Positions 6,497 to 13,133 of a DNA stretch of 15,698 nucleotides are shown one piece after another (position 1 is the first letter of the stretch; each line of letters begins with the position of its first letter). Both the position numbers and the translations under genes were made by a program. This DNA is from Candidatus Methanocomedens sp. GTDB taxonomy: Archaea > Halobacteriota > Methanosarcinia > Methanosarcinales > Methanocomedenaceae. The notes beneath the pieces were generated by a model. That model searched no databases. It was not told the DNA's origin and saw only the letters and a program-made list of their open reading frames with translations. Where the stretch lies: contig QBUR01000186.1 of NCBI GenBank assembly GCA_013374385.1, positions 1 through 15,698 on the forward strand, in the 5' to 3' direction.

Positions 6497-7204
6497 ATGA
6501 ATAAAAAAGTAGTAGTTCCTGGTGATTTTTTGTCTGATGATGTGCAAAAAGCAGGTGATGGGACCTATGTGCGAGATGGAAAAATTTATGCGAAATTGTA
6601 TGGAGTTGCCAGTGATAAAGGTAAAGTACGAGTTGTTCCGTTATCGGGATTGTATATCCCATCGAGTGGAGATGTAATCATAGGTACGGTCAAATCAGTT
6701 ACCTTCTCAAACTGGATATTGGAAATCAAGTCACCCTATGAAGGTTGGCTAAATTATTCAGAATATCCGAGACGGATTGATTCCAGTGACATGAGCAAGT
6801 ACTTGACTGTAGGAGACTCAGTCATGGTTCTGGTAAAGGAACTTACGCCTTCCATGAAGGTGGACCTCACCATGCGCAATAACAGATCAATGGTTATCAA
6901 AAACGGAATACTTATGGAGATATCACCTGTGAAAGTGCCAAGGGTGATTGGAAGGGGGGGTTCCATGATCTCCATGTTGAAAAAGGAAACTAACTGTAAT
7001 ATCTTTGTGGGGCAGAATGGGGTTATCTGGGTGACAGGTAAGGATAACGATGTTGTCAAGGCTGTGGATGCTATAAATATCATTGAAAATGAAGCCAATA
7101 AACAAGGACTTACAGAACGTATTGGCAAGCTGTTGAAAGGGGAATTGAAAGAGAAAAAAGAAGAACCAGAAAGTCCGGATATTTTGAATGAACTCCTGGA
7201 CTGA
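6497..7204 (+). CDS. rrp4: Exosome complex RNA-binding protein Rrp4
   Basis: A 235-aa cap subunit of the archaeal exosome. It sits on the Rrp41-Rrp42 hexamer and recruits and threads RNA. The order is an N-terminal domain starting VVVPGDFLSDDVQKAGDGTYV, an S1 domain (about residues 55-130: GDVIIGTVKSVTFSNWILEI then YEGWLNYSEYP), and a KH domain (about 140-205) with the GRGG-type loop (IGRGGSMISMLKKETNC). The GxG of the KH loop distinguishes it from Csl4, which has a zinc ribbon instead. The last about 25 residues are charged and mixed (KEKKEEPESPDI). GAGGT at 6488-6492 sets the ATG at 6497. A 34-bp gap separates it from rrp41. Confidence 0.96.
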   Translation: MNKKVVVPGDFLSDDVQKAGDGTYVRDGKIYAKLYGVASDKGKVRVVPLSGLYIPSSGDVIIGTVKSVTFSNWILEIKSPYEGWLNYSEYPRRIDSSDMSKYLTVGDSVMVLVKELTPSMKVDLTMRNNRSMVIKNGILMEISPVKVPRVIGRGGSMISMLKKETNCNIFVGQNGVIWVTGKDNDVVKAVDAINIIENEANKQGLTERIGKLLKGELKEKKEEPESPDILNELLD

Positions 7205-7238
7205 ATAAATTATATTTACAGAAGAGAGGAATAATGAA

Positions 7239-8201
7239 ATGAGCGACAAACCAGAAAAGTTCATAGACGAGAATGGTTTACGTCTTGACGGTAGAAAACT
7301 CGACCAGATACGTGATATTAAGATTGAAGTTGGTGTACTGGCGAGAGCGGATGGTTCATGTTATCTTGAATTTGGTAAGAACATGGTAATTGCAGCAGTT
7401 TATGGGCCCAGGGAAGTACATCCCAGGCATCAACAGGACTCAACCAGAGCCATTGTGAGATATAAGTACAATATGGCCTCGTTCTCGGTTGAAGACCGAA
7501 AACGGCCCGGACCTGACCGGCGGAGTACTGAAGTATCAAAAGTTAGCCGGGAAGCACTTGAAGACCAGGTTTTCACTGAATATTTCCCAAAATCCGCAAT
7601 CGATATTTTTGTTGAAGTGTTGCAGGCGGATGCAGGGACCAGAACAGCTGCCCTTAACGCAGCATCTGTTGCCCTGGCTGATGCAGGTATCCCCATGCGG
7701 GGTTTGGTCAGTGCATGTGCATTTGGAAAAGTTGACGATACTCTTGTATTGGACCTTAGCAAAGATGAGGATAATTATGGACAGGCAGATGTCCCAATTG
7801 CAATGACACAGGATGGAAAGATAACCCTGTTACAGATGGACGGGCATCTCACACCTGAAGAGCTGAAAACTGGCCTGGTAATGGCACAGGAAGGATGCCG
7901 TCAAGTGTATGAGGTACAAAGACAGGCACTGATGGACCATTATGCCAAGATGCAGGACGCGAATGAAGACGAAACTGAAGCACCATCTGTGGAAGAGGTC
8001 ATAACTGCTGAGGAAAACGAAGCTTCAGAGGATGTTAATACCGGGACTGAAGAAGTAGAAGAAGTAGACGAAGAGGTTGCCGGCGAAACTGTTGAAGAAG
8101 TACCTGAAATAAAGGAAAACGTCCCCGAAGAAGAAGACGAGGAAACGGATAAGGAAATAGTTGAGGAACCTGATACAGAGGAGGAGGATTCCCATGAATA
8201 A
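7239..8201 (+). CDS. rrp41: Exosome catalytic subunit Rrp41 with long acidic tail
   Basis: The phosphorolytic RNase PH-like subunit of the exosome. With Rrp42 it forms the hexameric ring that degrades RNA 3' to 5' using phosphate and can add heteropolymeric tails. The RNase PH core (about residues 10-235) shows RLDGRKLDQIRDI, the phosphate/RNA-binding GPDRRSTE with R94-R95, and DNYGQADVPIAM with the candidate catalytic aspartate D184. The family is usually about 240-250 aa; this one is 320. The extra residues, about 240-320, are about half Glu or Asp, with very few basic residues. The start has AGAGAGGA just upstream. The gene overlaps rrp42 by 8 nt. The tail is probably disordered and exposed on the ring. 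Confidence 0.97.
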   Translation: MSDKPEKFIDENGLRLDGRKLDQIRDIKIEVGVLARADGSCYLEFGKNMVIAAVYGPREVHPRHQQDSTRAIVRYKYNMASFSVEDRKRPGPDRRSTEVSKVSREALEDQVFTEYFPKSAIDIFVEVLQADAGTRTAALNAASVALADAGIPMRGLVSACAFGKVDDTLVLDLSKDEDNYGQADVPIAMTQDGKITLLQMDGHLTPEELKTGLVMAQEGCRQVYEVQRQALMDHYAKMQDANEDETEAPSVEEVITAEENEASEDVNTGTEEVEEVDEEVAGETVEEVPEIKENVPEEEDEETDKEIVEEPDTEEEDSHE

Positions 8202-8973
8202 ACAGGTCGTATCAATTATACAGAAAGATCAATTAATCCGTCTGATGTTGAAAGGCGAGCGACTCGATGGTCGTAAACCTGAAGAGACAAGGAACATTTC
8301 CATTGAGACAGATGTTATCGATAAAGCTGAAGGTTCGGCACGGGTGGAGATCGGCGATACCAAGATAATTGCCGGTGTGAAGATACAACCCGGAACACCG
8401 TTCCCAGACAGTCCTGATGTGGGTGTTATTATCACAAGCATGGAGTTGATACCTCTTGCATCCCCTGAATTTGAATCCGGCCCCCCCAGGGAGAAAGCTA
8501 TTGAACTTGCCAGGGTGACTGACAGGGGTGTTCGTGAATCAGGCGCAATAGATTTAAAGAAGTTGTGCATTACAGAGGGAGAGCAAGTCTGGATGGTCTT
8601 CATTGACATACATGTACTGGATGACGGCGGAAACCTCATGGATGCAGCTTCATTGGGTGCAATTGCAGCACTTATGACAGCCAAGATACCTGGTGAACGC
8701 TATGGTATTGGTGAAGATATGCCCTTACCCATGAGAGATATACCAGTGTCGGTAACGGCAGTGGATATCGGCGGCGGGATCGTATTTGACCCGTCAATGG
8801 AAGAAGAGCGGGTTGCAGATTGCAAGCTGACCGTTATTTCCAATCAGGAAGGTGCCATCGCAGGCATGCAGAAAAGCGGAAATGGATCACTTACAGTTGA
8901 TCAGATTAATCATATAGTAGATATATCCTGTAAAAAAGGGCAGGAGATTAGAGAAAAATTCCTGGAGATTTAG
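8194..8973 (+). CDS. rrp42: Exosome complex subunit Rrp42
   Basis: A 259-aa non-catalytic RNase PH-like partner of Rrp41; it contributes to RNA binding and completes the active site at the dimer interface. Recognisable segments are LKGERLDGRKPEETRNISIE, GSARVEIGDTKIIAGVK, the GTPFPDSPDVGVI loop, RVTDRGVRESGAIDLKKLC, IDIHVLDDGGNLMDAASLGAIAAL (shown in parts) and VSVTAVDIGGGIVFDPS. Its sequence between the last two strands lacks the Rrp41-type catalytic aspartate motif, as expected. The open frame reaches back to a TTG at 8161, but ATG 8194 follows GGAGGAGG (8180-8187) and gives the family N-terminus. It overlaps the rrp41 stop in ATGAATAA, so translation is coupled, fitting equal stoichiometry in the ring. 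Confidence 0.97.
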   Translation: MNKQVVSIIQKDQLIRLMLKGERLDGRKPEETRNISIETDVIDKAEGSARVEIGDTKIIAGVKIQPGTPFPDSPDVGVIITSMELIPLASPEFESGPPREKAIELARVTDRGVRESGAIDLKKLCITEGEQVWMVFIDIHVLDDGGNLMDAASLGAIAALMTAKIPGERYGIGEDMPLPMRDIPVSVTAVDIGGGIVFDPSMEEERVADCKLTVISNQEGAIAGMQKSGNGSLTVDQINHIVDISCKKGQEIREKFLEI

Positions 8974-8976
8974 TTC

Positions 8977-9339
8977 ATGGCAAAGAAATATACCCGAAAA
9001 GGTCATAAAACCCGTTCAGCAGGCAGGTTCGGTGTCCGTTACGGTAGGAAAGTCCGAAAACTGGTAGCAAATATCGAAGAACGCATGAGACAGGATTACA
9101 AGTGTCCAAAGTGCGGGCTTATGACTATACGCCGCACTGATACAGGCATTTGGAACTGCAAAAAGTGTGACCATACTTTCACTGGCGGTACTTATGTACC
9201 ACAAACATCTATGGGTCTTGCAGTAACCCGGTCTGTTAAAAAGGCTATGGAGACTGATATATTTATTGAGGACCTGGAGCCCGATACCGACGAAATGGAA
9301 TTAGAACCAGCAACGGAAGGCTTCACAGCCAATGAATAA
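8977..9339 (+). CDS. rpl37ae: 50S ribosomal protein L37Ae with acidic C-terminal extension
   Basis: A zinc-ribbon ribosomal protein of the large subunit (eL43). The basic N-terminus (AKKYTRKGHKTRSAGRFGVRYG) and the four-cysteine ribbon CPKCG...CKKC, from about residue 43 to 64, are diagnostic, followed by FTGGTYVPQTSMG. Archaeal L37Ae is normally around 90 residues; this one is 120. The extra residues, about 92-120, are acidic (FIEDLEPDTDEMELEPATEG), which is odd for an rRNA-binding protein. It starts 3 nt after rrp42 ends. The last codons contain an ATGAATAA overlap with a tiny downstream open frame (9332-9403). Confidence 0.95.
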   Translation: MAKKYTRKGHKTRSAGRFGVRYGRKVRKLVANIEERMRQDYKCPKCGLMTIRRTDTGIWNCKKCDHTFTGGTYVPQTSMGLAVTRSVKKAMETDIFIEDLEPDTDEMELEPATEGFTANE

Positions 9340-9409
9340 ACCGTTAGTCTGGAAGAAGATATTACTTAAGATGAAACTACATTTTAGGCCAATCCTGGAG
9401 TGATGCCAA

Positions 9410-9547
9410 ATGGGATATATTTGTACAAGGTGTAAGCATTCGGTGGAGATAGACTACGAAGTAATGGGTATCCGCTGCCAATTCTGTGGGCACAGGATAC
9501 TGATAAAAGAGAGACCGACCCTTATCAAAAAGGTAGAAGCGGTTTAA
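9410..9547 (+). CDS. rpoP: DNA-directed RNA polymerase subunit P (Rpb12-like)
   Basis: Read directly from the sequence: ATG at 9410, 45 codons, TAA at 9545-9547. The protein starts MGYICTRCKHSVEIDYEVMG and continues IRCQFCGHRIL, then KERPTLIKKVEAV. The CxxC...CxxC zinc ribbon followed by GHRIL-KERP is the signature of archaeal RpoP/eukaryotic Rpb12, a small polymerase subunit near Rpb2 and Rpb3. Length is normal for the family. GGAGTG (9396-9401) provides a ribosome-binding site. Its position between L37Ae and Pcc1 is the usual one in this superoperon. Confidence 0.95.
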   Translation: MGYICTRCKHSVEIDYEVMGIRCQFCGHRILIKERPTLIKKVEAV

Positions 9548-9570
9548 GTCAGGCTTTATTTAATAGGAAA

Positions 9571-9604
9571 GTAGAGGATAGTATATCTTCTACAATTATT
9601 TTTG
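9571..9604 (+). terminator. Hairpin and T-rich tract between rpoP and pcc1
   Basis: GTAGAGGATA (9571-9580) pairs with TATCTTCTAC (9584-9593) over a 3-nt loop, 10 bp with one G-U pair, followed by AATTATTTTTG. It resembles an intrinsic terminator or partial attenuator. A TATA-like TTTATTTAATA lies upstream at about 9555-9565, so the same 95-bp gap may also hold a promoter for pcc1 onward. Confidence 0.45.
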
Positions 9605-9642
9605 TCATCTCCCCAGTTCGATTTTGCATAAGGGAGTCAATT

Positions 9643-9882
9643 ATGGAAGTCGAATCAGAATTCGTTTTTGAAATGTCTAATGATATTGATGTGATTTATC
9701 AATCCCTTTTACCTGAACTGGGTGCATCTCATCAGCGCACCAGTTCACAGCTTATCATTCAGGGTAGTGAACTAATTCTTAAGATTAACTCTTACGACCT
9801 GGTCTCCATGAGAGCGGCACTTAATGGATGGCTACGGCTGATAAAGATAGCAGTTGATATGAGTATGGCAATAGAAAAATAG
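9643..9882 (+). CDS. pcc1: KEOPS complex subunit Pcc1
   Basis: A 79-aa protein at the conserved Pcc1 position between rpoP and prefoldin beta. Pcc1 is the small dimerising subunit of KEOPS, which makes the N6-threonylcarbamoyladenosine modification of tRNAs with the Kae1 catalytic subunit. Visible family traits are an N-terminal strand with alternating acidic/hydrophobic residues (VESEFVFEM), the middle HQRTSSQLIIQGSELILKINSYDL, and the C-terminal helix SMRAALNGWLRLIKIAVDM; DL..(M/L)RAALN..LR is the conserved piece. GGGAG at 9632-9636 sets the ATG. Confidence 0.85.
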   Translation: MEVESEFVFEMSNDIDVIYQSLLPELGASHQRTSSQLIIQGSELILKINSYDLVSMRAALNGWLRLIKIAVDMSMAIEK

Positions 9883-9935
9883 AAGTAGTATTGTGCCGTG
9901 TTGAAACCAAATTAAACTACTGAGTGTGAATTACA

Positions 9936-10298
9936 ATGAGCGGAGAAATGCCCCCACAAGTCCAAAACCAGATTGCACAAATACAGCAGGTACAACAACA
10001 AGCACAGGCTCTGGCGCAGCAGAAGAATCAGCTTGAGATTATGTTGAAAGAATCTGACATGGCACTTGAAGAACTTGGAAAACTTGAAAATGATGTGCCG
10101 GTTTTTAAAAATGTAGGCAACCTGATGATAAAAACTGATATGGTGAAAACCACTGAGGAACTAAAGGAAAAGAAAGAAACCCTGGACCTCAGACTTCAGA
10201 CCATAACCAGACAGGAAGAACGAATCCACAAGCGGTTCACCCAATTGCAGGACCAGTTGAAGACATCTGTTGGCACGCCAACAATGAATGCCGAATAA
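9936..10298 (+). CDS. pfdB: Prefoldin subunit beta
   Basis: A 120-aa subunit of the archaeal alpha2-beta4 prefoldin, which captures unfolded proteins with coiled-coil tentacles and hands them to the thermosome. Two helical coiled coils are evident (about residues 8-48, Gln-rich QNQIAQIQQVQQQAQALAQQ, and about 72-110). They flank the beta hairpin segment DVPVFKNVGNLMIKTD, with the diagnostic VGNLMI(K/R). Length is standard. It has only a weak ribosome-binding site (GAGTG). A 53-bp gap precedes it, and 26 bp separate it from the DHH gene. Confidence 0.95.
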   Translation: MSGEMPPQVQNQIAQIQQVQQQAQALAQQKNQLEIMLKESDMALEELGKLENDVPVFKNVGNLMIKTDMVKTTEELKEKKETLDLRLQTITRQEERIHKRFTQLQDQLKTSVGTPTMNAE

Positions 10299-10324
10299 GT
10301 GCCTGCACTGAGGGCATACAAGCC

Positions 10325-11269
10325 ATGGAAGTTGACGAGTCCGGTTTTTACAATCGGCTCCTGGATTATAATAATATTTTATTTCTTTGCCACCGCAACG
10401 CTGACCCTGATGCGGTTGGCAGTGCCTATACATTAGCCCAATCTTTGGGTGGCGCAGTTGGAATAATCGATGGTTGTAACCGGGTAGCTAATACGCTGAT
10501 TAAGACACTGGAAATTGAAGCTATTGAAAAGCCCAATCCTTCAGACTATGACCTTACTGTGGTCGTGGATACCAGTACGCTGGCCCAGTTGAATGGAATA
10601 GAATTAGCAGAATATGCAGTAATCGACCATCATTCCACTTGTGCTATTAAAGACGGGGCCGAGTTCTACCTGCATCGCACTGTCAGTTCTACTGCAGAGA
10701 TTGTTTTTGATATCCTCAAGTTTATGGAAGCTCCTGTTATGAGGAAATCTGCCATGGCGCTTATAGCTGGTATCATTACTGACACAGGTAATTTCAAATA
10801 TGCAAACCCTGATTCGTTCAGGACACTTGCAGAAATTATTGAAGTTAGTGGTGTGGAATACGGTGAAGTGGTAGACCTGCTTGCATCCACCCCACAGGAT
10901 ATCAGCATGAGGATAGCCTTACTAAAAGCAGCCGAGAGAGCAAAGGTACATCGTACAGGTAACTGGCTCATCGTTACCAGTACAATAAGTTCTTTTGGAG
11001 GCACGGCAGCCGGTATATTAACACATGTAGGTGCCGACGTTTCATTTGTGGGTACCGAAAAAGAGGGTATTGCCAGAATTAGCGGCAGAGCAAGGCGCAA
11101 TGCCATTGATGCAGGGGTAAACCTTGGCCAGATACTGGAAGAGGTCAGCAAATTATTCAACGGCACAGGTGGCGGACATGACGGGGCTGCCGGACTGGAT
11201 GTGGAAGGTGGGGACGTGCAGGAGATTCTGAAAAGCTGCGTGGATGTCACAACAACTAAATTACAGTAA
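10325..11269 (+). CDS. DHH family phosphoesterase (DHH-DHHA1)
   Basis: A 314-aa protein with the DHH-superfamily layout: motif I CHRNADPDAVGSA near residue 20, a VVVDTS strand near 63, the namesake IDHHST near residue 101, GIITDTGNF with its catalytic aspartate near residue 155, and the DHHA1 glycine motif GGGHDGAAG near residue 282. The family includes NrnA-type nanoRNases, RecJ-like exonucleases and pAp phosphatases that use two metal ions, usually Mn2+. A related DHH gene often closes the exosome superoperon, so a role in finishing RNA decay products is plausible, but substrate cannot be read from sequence. The DHHA1 motif has GHDGAAG where GHKGAAG is more common. Confidence 0.9.
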   Translation: MEVDESGFYNRLLDYNNILFLCHRNADPDAVGSAYTLAQSLGGAVGIIDGCNRVANTLIKTLEIEAIEKPNPSDYDLTVVVDTSTLAQLNGIELAEYAVIDHHSTCAIKDGAEFYLHRTVSSTAEIVFDILKFMEAPVMRKSAMALIAGIITDTGNFKYANPDSFRTLAEIIEVSGVEYGEVVDLLASTPQDISMRIALLKAAERAKVHRTGNWLIVTSTISSFGGTAAGILTHVGADVSFVGTEKEGIARISGRARRNAIDAGVNLGQILEEVSKLFNGTGGGHDGAAGLDVEGGDVQEILKSCVDVTTTKLQ

Positions 11270-11285
11270 ATAAACTTCAAAAATA

Positions 11286-11306
11286 AACCGTTTTAATAAA
11301 ACGGTT
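11286..11306 (+). terminator. Nine-bp hairpin after the DHH gene
   Basis: AACCGTTTT (11286-11294) and AAAACGGTT (11298-11306) form a perfect stem around AAT, 16 bp after the stop. No T-run follows directly, so it may be an RNA 3'-end stabiliser rather than a terminator. It reads the same on both strands. Confidence 0.4.
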
Positions 11307-11336
11307 GTAAATGTTGTCAGATAGTATTGAACCCTC

Positions 11337-11347
11337 TATTTTTTAAA
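11337..11347 (+). promoter_or_regulatory. Candidate TATA box for the pelA operon
   Basis: TATTTTTTAAAAT lies about 50 bp before the pelA ATG. Initiation about 25 nt downstream would leave a leader of about 25 nt. The same T6 could also terminate transcripts from upstream. A 6-bp inverted repeat (AACCTA 11368-11373 with TAGGTT 11385-11390) lies just before the start codon. Confidence 0.35.
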
Positions 11348-11394
11348 ATCCTAACAGCAAATAACATAACCTACCAGTACACTATAGGTTTTGG

Positions 11395-12444
11395 ATGAGA
11401 GTAACCAAAAAGAACCTGAAAGGCAGGGAAGGTGAGATTACCCTGACGCCGGAATCCCTTGACGACCTATGGCACTTAAAATATATTGTTGAGCCAGGCG
11501 ATTTGGTTTTTGCACTCACCAAACGCCGGGTGGAGGGGGCCACCGATAAGCTCAGACCTGAAAAGGTCGAGAAAAAACCCATGCGTCTGGGAGTACGCAT
11601 AGAAAACATCGAATTCCATAAATTCTCAAACCGGCTGCGCCTGCATGGCGTGATCGAGAGCGGGCAGGATGTAAGTGCATACCACACCCTGAACATCGAA
11701 GACGGTACGAACCTGTCTGTGACAAAGACCTGGAAGAACGACCAGCTTGAGCGAATCAAGGAGGCTGAAGCCGCAGCAAAACGTCCCAAGGTGGTCATAC
11801 TGACAATTGAAGAAGGCGAGGCGTCCATCGGACTTGTTAGACAATTTGGGGTTGAGGATTATTCTAATGTCAAGACCGGGTCCGGTAAGGGAGAATCCAG
11901 TCATAGGGAAGGCTTTTTTGCCCAGGTCATTGCCCAGCTTGAACAAGCTGCGGGCAAGAGCGAGACAGTTATTGTGGCCGGGCCCGGATTTACTAAAGAC
12001 GATTTCATGAAGACCATGAAAACACAAAAACCCGAATTGGCAGCCAGGGCCCGGACCGAAGATACAATAACCATAGGCGTTTCCGGTTACCAGGAAGTGT
12101 TGCGGCGTGGTGCTGTTGATAGGATAGTGGAGGAGTCCAGGATAGCCAGGGAGGCAATGCTCATGGAAGAGCTGATGGAGCGCATCGCAACCGACGGGGC
12201 CGTAGCATATGGGTGGGATGCGGTGAGCCAGGCCAGGGATATGGGTGCGGTGGGGACGCTGCTTATTACTGATGAACTGCTCAGGGAGGGACGGGAGAAA
12301 GGTGAAAATATTGATGCATTCATCCTTAGCATTGAACACAGCCGGGGCAAGGTTGTGGTGTTCAGTACCGAGTTTGAGCCGGGACACAGGCTGCACGGTC
12401 TGGGCGGTATTGCTGCAATTTTGAGGTTCAAAATGGAGTATTGA
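11395..12444 (+). CDS. pelA: mRNA surveillance protein pelota
   Basis: A 349-aa archaeal pelota (Dom34), an eRF1-like factor that enters the empty A site of stalled ribosomes and, with aEF1A and ABCE1, splits them. Domain A (about 1-130, Sm-like) starts MRVTKKNLKGREGEITLTPE and includes LDDLWHLKYIVEPGDLV. The central RNase-H-like domain (about 135-260) has VVILTIEEGEASIGLVRQFG and VIVAGPGFTKDDF. The C-terminal L7Ae-like domain (about 265-349) has AVAYGWDAV, GAVGTLLITDELLRE and FSTEFEPGHRLHGLGGIAAILRF. It lacks the GGQ motif of true release factors, as expected. It is the first gene of an apparent operon, with the DUF434-type gene 23 bp downstream. Confidence 0.97.
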   Translation: MRVTKKNLKGREGEITLTPESLDDLWHLKYIVEPGDLVFALTKRRVEGATDKLRPEKVEKKPMRLGVRIENIEFHKFSNRLRLHGVIESGQDVSAYHTLNIEDGTNLSVTKTWKNDQLERIKEAEAAAKRPKVVILTIEEGEASIGLVRQFGVEDYSNVKTGSGKGESSHREGFFAQVIAQLEQAAGKSETVIVAGPGFTKDDFMKTMKTQKPELAARARTEDTITIGVSGYQEVLRRGAVDRIVEESRIAREAMLMEELMERIATDGAVAYGWDAVSQARDMGAVGTLLITDELLREGREKGENIDAFILSIEHSRGKVVVFSTEFEPGHRLHGLGGIAAILRFKMEY

Positions 12445-12467
12445 CCATGCCTGGGGAGGAGATGGTC

Positions 12468-13133
12468 ATGGCTAATATTCCTGTTGAGGATTTGGCTGTA
12501 GGTAATATAAGATACCTGCTTGAAAGGGGGTATCCAAGAGCGGGAGCCATTACTTATGTGTGCAACCATTACAGGCTGGATATCAATACCCGCCATGTGT
12601 TTGGCAGGGTCATCTACACTGATAGAATGGCTCATTCACGGAAAAACAGGACCATTGAATGTAACGAATTGTCTGGTAAAGAAATTTGGGTGGACGGGTA
12701 CAATGTACTTATTGGTGTGGAATCCGCACTAAAAGGTGAGCCGGTCTACCTTTGTGATGACGGGTTTATCAGGGATATCAGGGGTGTGTTCAGGAATTAT
12801 CGGTGCTCGGATGTGACATTAAGGGCGTTGGATTCCATACTCGGGCAGCTGTTACATTGTGCACCTGGTATGGTGGAGTTCCTGTTCGACAGCCAGATAA
12901 GCAAGAGCGGGGAGCTGGCAAAATGGGTGAGTGACAGGATGGGAAAGGCTAGCCTTGTGGGCAATGCCAGGACTTCCAGGCACGTTGATTATGACCTCAA
13001 GCATTGCGGGAAGTTCGTGGCCACCTCGGACGGTACTATTATTGATGCATTAAATGATGTGGTGAATATCCAGGCATGGGTGCTGGAAGAATTGGATATA
13101 AGCCCGGTCGAGATAGGGGGATTGTTATCGTGA
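12468..13133 (+). CDS. DUF434-type protein with NYN/PIN-like C-terminal domain
   Basis: A 221-aa protein of unknown function. The N-terminal part (about residues 9-50) matches the archaeal DUF434 pattern: RYLLERGYPRAGAITYVCNHYRL. The rest corresponds to the domain that usually accompanies it (DUF5616 as I remember the name). That part has IWVDGYNVLIG with D76, then LFDSQISKSGELA with D141, then VATSDGTIIDAL with D188 and D193. An opening hhDGYNhh strand and a later TSD..hhD motif are what NYN/PIN-type metal-dependent RNases show, so a nuclease is a reasonable inference, not a demonstrated activity. The frame opens at 12441, but GGGGAGGAG (12453-12461) points to the ATG at 12468. It overlaps the next gene by 4 nt (GTGA) and follows pelota. 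Confidence 0.8.
   Translation: MANIPVEDLAVGNIRYLLERGYPRAGAITYVCNHYRLDINTRHVFGRVIYTDRMAHSRKNRTIECNELSGKEIWVDGYNVLIGVESALKGEPVYLCDDGFIRDIRGVFRNYRCSDVTLRALDSILGQLLHCAPGMVEFLFDSQISKSGELAKWVSDRMGKASLVGNARTSRHVDYDLKHCGKFVATSDGTIIDALNDVVNIQAWVLEELDISPVEIGGLLS

Noticed and set aside
9571..9593. Considered as a small stable RNA gene
   Set aside because: A single 23-nt hairpin followed by a T-rich tract is better explained as a terminator or attenuator.
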